Assembly (NCBI RefSeq): GCF_003363135.1
Contig: NZ_QRBB01000002.1
Location: forward strand, 62,001-126,000
Length of the DNA: 64,000 bases
DNA from: Alteriqipengyuania lutimaris
GTDB lineage: Bacteria; Pseudomonadota; Alphaproteobacteria; Sphingomonadales; Sphingomonadaceae
Reading direction: 5' to 3'
How positions within the stretch are numbered: position 1 is the stretch's first letter; each line of letters starts with the position of its first letter. Under the pieces are notes generated by a model. That model had not been told where the DNA came from and ran no database searches. It saw only the letters and a list, made by a program, of their open reading frames with translations. Shown here piece after piece: positions 48,910 to 59,888 of this stretch. The translations under genes were made by a program, and so were the position numbers.

Positions 48910-49043
48910 GTTCAATCCATCTTGGTGGTCAAAGGAGTGGCGCGGACATAGGCAAGCGTATTGCATCGCACAACCCACTGGAAAAAATTGCGTGGGTGTG
49001 TTATAAAAGAATAAACAGAGTCGAAAGGCTTGGGCCAAAGCGT

Positions 49044-49077
49044 GGTTAACCGAGCGAGAACAAGATCGCGTTAACCG
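49044..49077. promoter_or_regulatory. paired GTTAACCG motifs in proB-proC divergent region
   Basis: GTTAACCG occurs at 49045-49052 and again at 49070-49077, 25 bases apart; the first is within the palindrome GGTTAACC. The TTAACC core is part of the CtrA site of alphaproteobacteria, but the spacing is not the standard TTAA-N7-TTAA. The location, between divergent proB and proC, suits a regulatory site. Confidence 0.3.
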
Positions 49078-49092
49078 CCACAGATAACAGAC

Positions 49093-49103
49093 GGAGAGAT
49101 ATT
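49093..49103 (+). promoter_or_regulatory. ribosome-binding site and ATT start of proC
   Basis: GGAG (49093-49096) is followed after four bases by ATT (49101-49103), the first codon that keeps the complete dinucleotide-binding motif of ProC. Upstream in this frame there is no ATG, GTG or TTG before the stop at 49047. This decides the proC start. Confidence 0.6.
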
Positions 49104-49901
49104 ATCTTTCAAGACATACTTCTCATAGGCTGCGGCAAGATGGGCGGCGCACTTCTCGAATACTGGAAGCGCGGGGACGAAAGCTTTACGATCGTCGACC
49201 CGTTTCTGGAGAATGCGCCCGAAGGTGTGACGCTGGTCAAGGACAGGGCCGCACTGGGCGACAAGCGCTTCGACGTCATCATCGTGGCGATCAAGCCGCA
49301 GATGATCGACGACATCCTGCCCGACTACGCGCCGGTGCTGGCCGATGACGGCTATGTCGTCTCGATGGCCGCAGGCGCGGGTATCGCGCGCATTTCCAAG
49401 GTCATGGCCACGGGGGACGAGCCTGCGCCCGTCATCCGCATCATGCCCAACCTCCCCGCCTTCGTCGGCAAGGCGACCAACGGCCTCGTCGCAGGGCCCG
49501 GCGTCACCGACGACCAGCGCAAGCATGCGCACGCGATGATGGAGCGGACGGGCACCGTGGTCGAAGTCGACGACGAGGACCAGCTCGATCGGGTGACCGC
49601 CGTCGCGGGCTCGGGCCCCGGCTATGTCTTCGAACTCGCCCGCGCTTACGTTGCGGCGGCCGAGGGCATCGGCTTCTCGCACGAACAGGCCCGCGCACTG
49701 GTGCTCGGCACGCTCGAAGGGACGATCGCGATGGCGATCGACCAGGACGACCAGTCGCTTGAGGACCTGCGCAACTCGGTCACCAGCAAGGGCGGCACCA
49801 CCGCCGCCGGGCTCGACGCGCTCAACGGCGACGGCGCCGTGTCGCGCAAGTTCGAGGAAACGCTGGAGGCGGCCTACACCCGCGCCGTCGAACTGCGCTG
49901 A
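49101..49901 (+). CDS. proC: pyrroline-5-carboxylate reductase, non-standard start
   Basis: 266 residues; last step of proline synthesis. The N-terminal Rossmann motif ILLIGCGKMGGALL is encoded from 49116. The only ATG nearby, at 49140, falls inside that motif and would delete its first half. No ATG, GTG or TTG precedes it in frame, so ATT at 49101 behind GGAG is the best start. Further conserved parts are IRIMPNLPAFVGKA, VTAVAGSGPGYVFEL and the C-terminal SVTSKGGTTAAGLDAL. It is followed by proA after 81 bases, with proB divergent. A rare ATT start would limit expression and make it sensitive to IF3. Confidence 0.92.
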   Translation: MIFQDILLIGCGKMGGALLEYWKRGDESFTIVDPFLENAPEGVTLVKDRAALGDKRFDVIIVAIKPQMIDDILPDYAPVLADDGYVVSMAAGAGIARISKVMATGDEPAPVIRIMPNLPAFVGKATNGLVAGPGVTDDQRKHAHAMMERTGTVVEVDDEDQLDRVTAVAGSGPGYVFELARAYVAAAEGIGFSHEQARALVLGTLEGTIAMAIDQDDQSLEDLRNSVTSKGGTTAAGLDALNGDGAVSRKFEETLEAAYTRAVELR

Positions 49902-49982
49902 TCGCGAACCGGAACCCGCCCCCGGCTTGCCCGTCTATTAAGTAGAGCTTCACCAAGAACAACAGATCCGAAGAGGACCACC

Positions 49983-51248
49983 ATGAACGACCAGACCCTA
50001 GACCCCGCAATCCATATCCACGAACTCGGGAGCAATGCGCGCGCGGCCGCCAAGGGCCTGCTGACCGCCAGCACCGATGCCAAGAACACCGCGCTGCGCG
50101 CCGCCGCCAAGGCGTTGCGCGATTCGCAGGCCGAGCTGCTCGAAGCCAACGGCAAGGATGTGGACAGCGTGGCGGACAAGAAGCCGGAAAGCTTCGTCGA
50201 CCGGCTGCGGCTCACCCCCGACCGGATCGAAGGCATGGCCTCCGCGCTCGAACAGATTGCCGAGCTGCCCGACCCCGTCGGCCGCCAGCTCGCCGAGTTC
50301 GATCGGCCCAACGGCCTGAAGATCGAGCGCGTCGCGGTGCCCATCGGCGTGATCGGCATGATCTACGAATCGCGGCCCAACGTGGGTGCGGACGCATCCG
50401 CGCTGTGCCTCAAGAGCGGCAACGCGGTGATCCTGCGCGGCGGTTCGGAGAGCCGCAACTCGACCCGCGTCATTGTCCGCTGCATGCAGGAAGGCCTCAA
50501 GGCCGCCGGCCTGCCCGAACACGCCGTCCAGACCGTCGGCACGACCGACCGCGCCGCGGTGGCCGAGCTGCTCAAGGCGGACGAGTTCGTCGACCTCGTG
50601 ATCCCGCGCGGCGGGCGTGGCCTCGTCGAGCTAGTGCGCGACCAGGCCAGCGTGCCCACGCTGCTCCACCTCGACGGGAACTGCCATACCTACATCCACG
50701 CCAAGGCCGATCTCGACAAGGCAGCCGAGGTCATCCGCAACGCCAAGCTGCGCCGCACCGGCGTCTGCGGCGCGACCGAGAGCATTGTGGTCGACAAGGC
50801 GGTGGCCGAACAGGCCATCCCCAAGATCGCGGCGATCTTCGGCGACGACTGCGAACTGCGCGGCGACGAAACCGCCGTCGCACTCGCGCCCAGCATCAAG
50901 CCCGCGACCGACGAAGACTGGGGCACCGAATATCTCGACCCCATCGCGAGCGTGAAGGTGGTCGACGGCCTCGACGAGGCGATCGACTGGGTCGACACCT
51001 ATTCGAGCCACCACACCGACGCGATCATCACCGAGGATGACGACGCTGCCGCTAAGTTCATGACCAGCATCGACTCCGCGATCCTGATGCACAACGCCTC
51101 GACCCAGTTCGCCGACGGCGGCGAGTTCGGCATGGGCGCGGAGATCGGCATCGCGACCGGCAAGATGCACGCGCGCGGTCCGGTCGGCCTCGAACAGCTG
51201 ACCAGCTTCAAGTACCTCGTCCACGGCAAGGGCCAGACGCGGCCGTAG
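49983..51248 (+). CDS. proA: gamma-glutamyl phosphate reductase
   Basis: 421 residues; reduces gamma-glutamyl phosphate to glutamate semialdehyde with NADPH. The aldehyde dehydrogenase-like fold includes [45 protein letters not shown] and the catalytic Cys262 in [14 protein letters not shown] at 49983 has GAAGAGGA upstream. It is probably cotranscribed with proC, and its transcript would end at the hairpin at 51389. Confidence 0.97.
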   Translation: MNDQTLDPAIHIHELGSNARAAAKGLLTASTDAKNTALRAAAKALRDSQAELLEANGKDVDSVADKKPESFVDRLRLTPDRIEGMASALEQIAELPDPVGRQLAEFDRPNGLKIERVAVPIGVIGMIYESRPNVGADASALCLKSGNAVILRGGSESRNSTRVIVRCMQEGLKAAGLPEHAVQTVGTTDRAAVAELLKADEFVDLVIPRGGRGLVELVRDQASVPTLLHLDGNCHTYIHAKADLDKAAEVIRNAKLRRTGVCGATESIVVDKAVAEQAIPKIAAIFGDDCELRGDETAVALAPSIKPATDEDWGTEYLDPIASVKVVDGLDEAIDWVDTYSSHHTDAIITEDDDAAAKFMTSIDSAILMHNASTQFADGGEFGMGAEIGIATGKMHARGPVGLEQLTSFKYLVHGKGQTRP

Positions 51249-51388
51249 TTTGTTTGGCCTCAAACGCCGGCCCCTTGAGCTAACTTGGGCCATCCGGCCC
51301 CTTAGGCTTTCCTCGCAGGAGCTCGGGCGGGCGGTCGCCCTTGCCTCCCTGCGGTCGGATTGGCGCATTTAACGCTGTCCTACAGCAT

Positions 51389-51418
51389 AAGGGCCGGGGC
51401 ATATGCCTCGGCCCTTTT
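51389..51418 (+). terminator. Rho-independent terminator
   Basis: AAGGGCCG and CGGCCCTT (51389-51396, 51409-51416) enclose a second stem GGC-ATAT-GCC, giving an 11-base-pair hairpin with one G-T bulge pair, followed by TTTT (51415-51418). It lies 140 bases beyond proA and before the helix-turn-helix gene. Bases 51249-51388 show a short direct repeat, CCGGCCCCTT at 51267 and 51294, and no gene. Confidence 0.7.
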
Positions 51419-51453
51419 CGCATGTGAGGAGAGCTGCCGATGAGTCCGAGGCC

Positions 51454-52227
51454 ATGACCCGCAAAGCCGACAACCGCGAGCAGCGACTGCCCGTGCCTGC
51501 TGGCGAGCTGCCCGACTTCGTCCCCGTCCCCCGCGAGTACAACCGCCACGATGGCTGGACCGAAGATCGCCAGCGCCGCTTCATCGCCGCGCTCGCCGAT
51601 ACGGGCTCGGTCCACGCCGCGTGCAAGGCGGTCAACATGAGCCAGGCCGGCGCCTACCACCTGCGCCGCCAGCCGGGCGCGCAGAGCTTTCGCGCCGCAT
51701 GGCAGGCGGCGATCGACCTCGGCGTGCAGCGGATCGAGGACGTTGCCATGGACCGTGCCCTGAATGGCGTCGACGTGCCCGTCTACTCCTACGGCAAGCT
51801 GGTCGGCACGCGGACCACCTATAACGACCGCCTGCTGATGTTCATGCTGCGCAACCGCGCGCCCGATCGCTTTGCGGAAGGCCGCGCAAAAGGCCTCAAC
51901 GCGGTCGGCCAGATGGAGCTGAAGCGGCTCAAGAAACAATGGCGCGAGGAGTACGAGCGCGAGCGCGCGCAGGGCGGCGAGGCCCGCGTGTTCGCCTCGA
52001 TCGACGCCAAGCTGAAAGCGCTCCACCAGCGCCACCTCGACTCCATGAGCCCCCGCGCCCGCGCGGCCTGGGACGCCTTCAAGGCCATCGAGGCCGAGGA
52101 CGAGGCCGCAGGCTACCGCTGGTGGGAGGACCCGGAGCACCCGGCTTATGCGGAGGCGATGAGCGAGGAAGCGGAAGATGAGGGGGAAGAGGAGAGCGGC
52201 ATCTGCCAAGAAGACGGAAACCTCTGA
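51454..52227 (+). CDS. helix-turn-helix protein of a sphingomonad family (terminase small-subunit-like)
   Basis: 257 residues. Residues about 38-75 (DRQRRFIAALADTGSVHAACKAVNMSQAGAYHLRR, abbreviated) form a helix-turn-helix like that of phage terminase small subunits, followed by a conserved VQRIEDVAMDRALNGVDVPVYSYG-type segment and an acidic C-terminus. I recognise this as a family common in sphingomonads without assigned function. The ATG at 51403 is inside the terminator hairpin, so 51454 was chosen. A five-codon frame (ATG at 51440) ends in an ATGA overlap with this start. The last ten residues coincide with the drop in GC toward the NACHT insert and may be foreign. Confidence 0.75.
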   Translation: MTRKADNREQRLPVPAGELPDFVPVPREYNRHDGWTEDRQRRFIAALADTGSVHAACKAVNMSQAGAYHLRRQPGAQSFRAAWQAAIDLGVQRIEDVAMDRALNGVDVPVYSYGKLVGTRTTYNDRLLMFMLRNRAPDRFAEGRAKGLNAVGQMELKRLKKQWREEYERERAQGGEARVFASIDAKLKALHQRHLDSMSPRARAAWDAFKAIEAEDEAAGYRWWEDPEHPAYAEAMSEEAEDEGEEESGICQEDGNL

Positions 52228-52267
52228 AAACATAAATTGGCACAGTAAGCCTTTTCTCCCTCCCATA

Positions 52268-54886
52268 CTACGTTTCCACTTCTTCCCCGTGAGGGGGAAC
52301 ATTTACATCTAGAACAACGCTAGCTCCTTTGCTCTCAAGGCGTCTTTTAACCGCCTTCACCCCTCTAGGTAAAACTGCAAGCCCATCCCTTGCGCCCTCT
52401 AGAATAATACTTTCCGACCGGGCACCTGCGCTGATACGAAATTCTGCATTTGCCATTTTCGCATTAGAGAAATTTGTATTCAGAAATTTTGCATGTCGAA
52501 ACCGGCACCCTCGAACATCTGCACTCGCAAAAATCGCAAAATGCAAATCAGCATCGTCAAATATTGATCCGCTCAACTCTGCACTGTAAAAATCGAACAT
52601 ATCCAAAACGCAGCCTGAGAAATTCAACCGCCTTAGGCAATACAATACTAACTGATTGACCGGCCCTTGGCGTTGCCCGCTGAGCTTGCGGAGAAAGGCT
52701 CCGGCTGCAGTTCTCGACGGCCAATCTATGTTAGAAACTTCGCCTGTTGCAACCGCGAAACTATTAAGTACAGCCACGCAAGCTTCCGCCGCATTGCGGA
52801 AGCGGCGATTTTTCTCATTTGTCCTCAACGTAGAGAACCTATCCATATCGACGCCATCGCGAACGAAAACAGCGACCAACTCGGAAAATACACTTTGGCC
52901 GCACACCTGCTCATCTTGCGACAAACGCTGAATCTCGCGATCTACAAAAGCCAATACCTCGTGGTCGAGCGCAGTTTTCCCGCAAAGTCGGGCCCAGCGA
53001 AACGCCGCTTCTCCCTCATCCCAACCCTCATCAAAATTCGCCTTATGCTGCTTCCGTTTCCTAACAATTTCTTTTATCAACCTGAATAATGCCAAGGCTA
53101 TAAGATACTCAGCAAACGACTTATGAGTAAACTCAAACGTCTTTTGCCCGTCCTCCCTCAGACCCTTTTGCCTAAAATAGAAGGCAAGAAGGAGGTTAGA
53201 AATGCCATCAGACATTCCCTTTTCAAAGCTTGGCAGAAGATTAGACACTTTACTTTGCCTACAATGCTCCTCTACTTCCGCTAAAGTAGCAGTTCTTCCT
53301 GCGCCGTGCCAAACAGCAACCGAAACTTCTTCCAATAATCTAACAAAATGATCAAACTCTAAGGCGCCTGTTGTGGGGTGCCTCCGAGCTGACCAGACCC
53401 TTTCGTGTATCGCTGCCAATAAATCTGCATAAATTGAATTGACAGAAATATTATTGAGATCAATTTTTCCACGAAAGTAGGCAAGAGCGACAAGGTAGTT
53501 GAGAAGTGGTTGAGATGTGACGGAGCCCAACTCCCCCCGCCGCAAGTTTTCGGGCATCGACTTTATAACTCTATTAGTCAAAAGAGCATACTTTGCCCAC
53601 CATACATCTCTCAGATCATCGTTGAGAACCTCTGCATTCTCGTACCTGCGGCGCTCTTCGGGAGGTGTATAATATGACAGCAAATGAAATATTTTTCCGT
53701 CGCCGCGAAATGAGGCCTCAGCGGACTGAACAGCCAAATCCCGACCCGTAAATAGGATCTTAGCACGCAAGTCGTCTCCAGAGTTCTTTCGATCAAGCCA
53801 GCGAAGAGCATCTGCAACAAAATCCTTGGCGCTCTCATGGGCCGCTCGACCTTGCATTTGGATTTCGTCGAGTCCGTCCAGGATAATTAATAGAGGCCGC
53901 TCAGCAGTACCTTCGTCCAATGGGTTGTGCATTCTAAAGAAACGAGTTTCTTGAAAATAAGATGATATCGCTGATGCAAACGAATCTTGAATGTCAAGAA
54001 GATGAAGCTGAAGTAGCAGTATATTGCGGCCCTCGGAGGCGAGTTCAGCTGCCGCCATGTACGAAAGAGATGACTTTCCAGAACCAGGCCCCCCGGTTAA
54101 AGCTGCGAAGCTATGCCCTTTATCCTGACAGAGGAATTTTTTAATTTCCGAGCCAGTCATGCCCGCTTGCGGGCGGAGATTGAGGTCTATATCACTCGAG
54201 CGGATATCTGAATTGCCGAATTTCTTTTTCTTGGTTATAAAATACAGAGGGGTATCAACATATATATCTTTTAGAGAGAAAGTCTCATCGAATACGTTTC
54301 GGTGAATTAACGAAACCAAATGAGCCCTATAATCCGACCACTCGATGAATTTCTCTTTGGCTGAAAAGAATGGCGACACCTTCTCTTCTTTGAGAGTTTG
54401 ATATCGGTCTCCATTCTCCAACCACTCGGCGTGCAGAGCCTCTGCAAACTGGCCATCAGCGCGTCTTAGCAGGTTTGAAGCATCTATAGAGTTTATATTT
54501 ATATAGCCAAGCCACTCTGAGATTTGGACCTTAAAACTAGCCGGTAGCCCAGAATACGCCATCTCTAATAAGTCTGAGAAATGAAGGTCGTAAATAACTT
54601 TCAGATCAAGTGACTGGAAAGATGCGGCCTTCTTTAAATCGTACCGTGTCTCATCATGAAAACTCTGCTCTATTATCTTATAGGCAACACGCTTTAGAGC
54701 CCCTTCTATGAGAAGTGCTAGCTCGGTATCCGCGCCTTTTCTTAGCCCCAGGGAATCGGCTATCTCAAACGTATGTCCGGTCGCGCGCAATGGGTCGTTT
54801 GCGGAAATGGCGCTGCCCAAAGATGCAGCTGCCTTTAGTAATTTCCATGGTGAAATTTGTAGCGTCAGATACCTTTGTTTGACCAT
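52268..54886 (-). CDS. NACHT-domain STAND NTPase with C-terminal pentapeptide repeats, likely anti-phage defence
   Basis: 872 residues. The N-terminal 240 residues match no family I recognise and would be the effector or adaptor. The NACHT module has Walker A GGPGSGKS (265-272), Walker B LLIILDGLDE (332-341), an Arg-containing sensor strand KILFTGRDL (377-385) and the typical winged-helix end FEFTHKSFAEYL (584-595). Residues about 753-816 contain pentapeptide repeats (NFSGCVLDMFDF, SIFDDADLHFAIF, CRFRHAKFLNTNF). GGGGGGAG precedes the ATG by four bases. Base composition is very AT-rich against the flanks, which indicates transfer. Bacterial NACHT proteins often protect against phage; that role is inferred here. 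Confidence 0.88.
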   Translation of the reverse strand: MVKQRYLTLQISPWKLLKAAASLGSAISANDPLRATGHTFEIADSLGLRKGADTELALLIEGALKRVAYKIIEQSFHDETRYDLKKAASFQSLDLKVIYDLHFSDLLEMAYSGLPASFKVQISEWLGYININSIDASNLLRRADGQFAEALHAEWLENGDRYQTLKEEKVSPFFSAKEKFIEWSDYRAHLVSLIHRNVFDETFSLKDIYVDTPLYFITKKKKFGNSDIRSSDIDLNLRPQAGMTGSEIKKFLCQDKGHSFAALTGGPGSGKSSLSYMAAAELASEGRNILLLQLHLLDIQDSFASAISSYFQETRFFRMHNPLDEGTAERPLLIILDGLDEIQMQGRAAHESAKDFVADALRWLDRKNSGDDLRAKILFTGRDLAVQSAEASFRGDGKIFHLLSYYTPPEERRRYENAEVLNDDLRDVWWAKYALLTNRVIKSMPENLRRGELGSVTSQPLLNYLVALAYFRGKIDLNNISVNSIYADLLAAIHERVWSARRHPTTGALEFDHFVRLLEEVSVAVWHGAGRTATLAEVEEHCRQSKVSNLLPSFEKGMSDGISNLLLAFYFRQKGLREDGQKTFEFTHKSFAEYLIALALFRLIKEIVRKRKQHKANFDEGWDEGEAAFRWARLCGKTALDHEVLAFVDREIQRLSQDEQVCGQSVFSELVAVFVRDGVDMDRFSTLRTNEKNRRFRNAAEACVAVLNSFAVATGEVSNIDWPSRTAAGAFLRKLSGQRQGPVNQLVLYCLRRLNFSGCVLDMFDFYSAELSGSIFDDADLHFAIFASADVRGCRFRHAKFLNTNFSNAKMANAEFRISAGARSESIILEGARDGLAVLPRGVKAVKRRLESKGASVVLDVNVPPHGEEVET

Positions 54887-55023
54887 ACACTCCCCCCGTA
54901 ATCTGCCTGATTTTTGTTAGGAAAGAAGGAAGTGGTACTATCTTGGTGTCGCCGTCAAGTGGCGGCAGCCGTCGGGCCGGGGGTGTCTACTAAACGCGCG
55001 CGCCCGCATCCTCAGAATGAGGG

Positions 55024-56859
<1,836 letters not shown>

Positions 56860-56957
56860 TACCGCGCCGCAATAGACATGGGGCGGGCGTCTGTCAGCAT
56901 GTTTGAGGGTCTGGCCGGTCGGCTTCGTGTGGGACCGGGGAAATCGCGCGAGCGCGC

Positions 56958-59648
56958 TCAGGCGGTGCGGCGGCTCTGCTGGTCGGGGGAAGTGCGAGTG
57001 GCCAGTGCAGTGGGCAGGTCGATATTGCCCCGGCTGTCGCGGCTGAGCGCCTGGTCGAACAGCACCCCGATGCGGTTCTCTGCGCACCAGCGCACTTCGG
57101 CGTCCACCGCCAGCCGTTCGGTCAGCGCCACGCGGAAGCGGGTGCCCTCGGGCACGTTCCACAGCCCCTCGATCAGGGCCCCGCGCGAGGACAGGTTGCG
57201 CACGGTGGCGTTGTAGAAATCCTCCCCGTGCTGCAGCACCACACGGCGCAGCATCGCCTGACGCGCTTCGCGCGAAAGGCGCGGGCCGGTGGGCGTGATC
57301 GCAAGCCCCTCTTCGAGGCGCGCGTCGGCTTCCTCGACCGAGAGAGGCTTGGAATAGATATAGCCCTGGATGTGGCTGCAGCCGTGGCGACGGATCAGAT
57401 CGAGCTCGTCCATGGTCTCGACACCCTCGGCGGTCGTGTCCATCCCGAGCGCTTCGGCCAGGCTGCTGATCGCCGCGATGATCGCGCCGTTGCGACTTCC
57501 CGGGAGTGTCGCTCCACGTACGAAGCCCTGGTCGATCTTGATCTTGTCGAACGGCGCATTCTTGAGATAGCCGAGCGATGAGTAACCGGTGCCGAAATCG
57601 TCGAGTGCCAGCCGGACGCCGACTTTCTTGAGTGCGGCGAAAGTGGCGTCGGTGTTCTCGCCGTCGTCAAGGAAGACGCTCTCGGTAATTTCCAGTTCGA
57701 GCCGGGATGCCTTGATCCCCGTGCTGGCAATGGTGCGCGCAATCGTCGCGGGCAGGCCTGGGTCGGCAAATTGCAGGGGCGAGACGTTGACGGCGCAGCG
57801 GATCGTCTCGGGCCAGCGGGCCAGATCCTCGCACGCCTTGCGGATCGCCCATTCACCGATCGCCACGATGAGCCCTGCATCTTCGGCCACCGGTATAAAT
57901 TTTTCCGGGCTGATCCACCCATGGGCGGGGTGCTTCCAGCGCAACAGCGCCTCGAACCCGGAAATGCGCTCGCTCACCGTGTCGATGACCGGCTGGTAGT
58001 GAAGCTGCAGGCTGCCACTGTCGACCGCGAGCCGCAGTTCCTCTTCCATCTGATTGCGCTCCTGCGCGGCAGCATGGAGATCGTGGCTGAAGATGTGATA
58101 GCGTCCGCGGCCCGCATCCTTGGCGGCATACAGCGCCAGGTCCGCGCTGCGAATTACGCGTTCGCTGCTGGTGCCATGGTCAGGGGCCATGGCAATACCG
58201 ACCGACACGCCGATGACCATACGCTTCCCCTCGATCGAATAGGGTTGCGAGAGCGAATGAATGATCTCCTTGGCCAGATGCTCGATCTGGACCTCGGTAC
58301 AGCGTCGGGGAATGATGATCTTGAACTCGTCGCCCCCCAGGCGACCGACCACGCCCATGTCGCCGATCACCTTTTCCAGTCGCCGGGCGACCTGCACCAG
58401 GAGCTTGTCGCCGGTGGGATGCCCGAAGGTGTCGTTCACATGCTTGAACCGGTCGAGGTCGAGCATCAGGATGGTGCACGCACGCCGGTTCTTGTCGCGG
58501 CTGGTCAGCAGCTTCGACAGGCCCTGCGAAAGCGAATGCCGGTTGGCCAATCCGGTCAGCGAATCGTACATCGCCAGGCGAGAGGCATGTTCGGCGCTGC
58601 GGCGGCGTTCGGTCAGGTCGGTGCCCGAGCCTCGGAAGCCGCAGAAATTGTCGAACCCGTCGAAGATCGGCCGGCCATTGATCGACCACCAGACGGCATC
58701 CTCGCGCGCACCGTCATTGCCGCGCACCGGCATGTCGTGAAACGCCGACTGCGCAGTGAAGTGGAACTTGATCGTCCGCTCCGCATCGCGTTCGTCCGGC
58801 TCGATCTCGAACAGGTTGGTGAAGATCTTGCCGTAGAGGTCGTCGATGTCGAATCCGTATCGATCGGCGAATTCCTGGGAAATATAGACGATTCGCCCAT
58901 TGCAGTCGGTCTCCCAGAACCAGCCCTGCCCGGTCGCCTCGTATTCGCGCATGATGTCGATCGAGCGGTTGCGCAGCCGCTCGTCCGCCTGCCGCTCGAC
59001 TTCGGTGTTGCGCTCGTGTCGTTCCTGGAAGAGCGCGATGCAGACCCCGGCGAGGGTGGCGAGAAGGAACGCAACCAAGACGGTAACGTCGCCACCGATG
59101 GCCATGTGACCGACGAAGGGAAGCCAAAGCCCGACTTTCAAAGACAGCAGCACGAAGGGCCGACCGCCCAGGAAGACCGCAGCCAGATTGCCCATTCCGA
59201 TGATGGCAGCGAGGCCGAGGCTTTGCGGCAGCCCGCCATGCGCCATCCACTCCGAAAAACCGATGCCCACCAACAGATTCGGCAGCAACGCGAAGGCGGA
59301 GAAAACCGCAATGTCGCGCACCAGCCCTTCGCCCCGGATCGGGCGCGTCGCAAAAAACAGGAGGGATGCAAACAGGAATGCCACCAAGGCTGGCAAGGTG
59401 GGGAGGATACTGCCGATCAGTCCGCAGATCGCTGCGGCGACCAGCGTGACCCCTCCCAGAATACGCCACCGCTCGGGCAGCGCGGAGGTATCGATTTCCG
59501 GCACGTCCATGCTATCGCATGCGACCTTGTCTGCCTGCTTGCGCTCGGCCAGCTTCACGACACGGCGGCGCTTCTCGGCAGGTGCATCGGCGCCCGAAGC
59601 GCGGTCCTCCCGCAATGCCTGTCTGGGTTTCTGCGCGCTCGCGTCCAT
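56958..59648 (-). CDS. membrane GGDEF-EAL cyclic di-GMP enzyme with PAS and PilZ domains
   Basis: 896 residues. About 60-215 hold five or six membrane helices. A PAS domain (about 235-350) follows with [16 protein letters not shown] and a PAC end. GGDEF has the intact active site RLGGDEFK (about 437). EAL has [10 protein letters not shown] (about 566), [25 protein letters not shown] and AEGVET, so both synthesis and hydrolysis look possible. The last 100 residues resemble Pil[30 protein letters not shown] and [11 protein letters not shown], giving a c-di-GMP receptor in the same chain. ATG at 59648. It is a lone gene, 98 bases after which lepA's start region lies on the same strand. Confidence 0.95.
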   Translation of the reverse strand: MDASAQKPRQALREDRASGADAPAEKRRRVVKLAERKQADKVACDSMDVPEIDTSALPERWRILGGVTLVAAAICGLIGSILPTLPALVAFLFASLLFFATRPIRGEGLVRDIAVFSAFALLPNLLVGIGFSEWMAHGGLPQSLGLAAIIGMGNLAAVFLGGRPFVLLSLKVGLWLPFVGHMAIGGDVTVLVAFLLATLAGVCIALFQERHERNTEVERQADERLRNRSIDIMREYEATGQGWFWETDCNGRIVYISQEFADRYGFDIDDLYGKIFTNLFEIEPDERDAERTIKFHFTAQSAFHDMPVRGNDGAREDAVWWSINGRPIFDGFDNFCGFRGSGTDLTERRRSAEHASRLAMYDSLTGLANRHSLSQGLSKLLTSRDKNRRACTILMLDLDRFKHVNDTFGHPTGDKLLVQVARRLEKVIGDMGVVGRLGGDEFKIIIPRRCTEVQIEHLAKEIIHSLSQPYSIEGKRMVIGVSVGIAMAPDHGTSSERVIRSADLALYAAKDAGRGRYHIFSHDLHAAAQERNQMEEELRLAVDSGSLQLHYQPVIDTVSERISGFEALLRWKHPAHGWISPEKFIPVAEDAGLIVAIGEWAIRKACEDLARWPETIRCAVNVSPLQFADPGLPATIARTIASTGIKASRLELEITESVFLDDGENTDATFAALKKVGVRLALDDFGTGYSSLGYLKNAPFDKIKIDQGFVRGATLPGSRNGAIIAAISSLAEALGMDTTAEGVETMDELDLIRRHGCSHIQGYIYSKPLSVEEADARLEEGLAITPTGPRLSREARQAMLRRVVLQHGEDFYNATVRNLSSRGALIEGLWNVPEGTRFRVALTERLAVDAEVRWCAENRIGVLFDQALSRDSRGNIDLPTALATRTSPDQQSRRTA

Positions 59649-59888
59649 GCTCGGATATATCCCACGCACGCGCGAGGAAATGATGAACGGGAGTGGTTAG
59701 CGCGTCCTTAATTTGCGCTGCCAACGGGCCTTCGCGGTCATGACAGGGATTCCGTGACTTGTGTCGCCGCCCGCAGCCCGGCATCACCGCCTCGTGTTCG
59801 AACTCCGCCATCCGCACGCAGACTGCTCGCACTGCGGGAAAAAGCCGCCATTTCGGTGTAACTCCCGGCTTCTCAAGGCAAATTCAGT

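Noticed and set aside
51249..54960. Prophage or integrative element because of a terminase-like helix-turn-helix gene
   Set aside because: No other phage gene, integrase, attachment repeat or tRNA is present; the helix-turn-helix family is also common outside phages in sphingomonads.
59780..59860. Possible tRNA remnant (GTTCGAACTCCGCCA)
   Set aside because: The stem bases around the loop do not pair and no acceptor or anticodon arm could be found.
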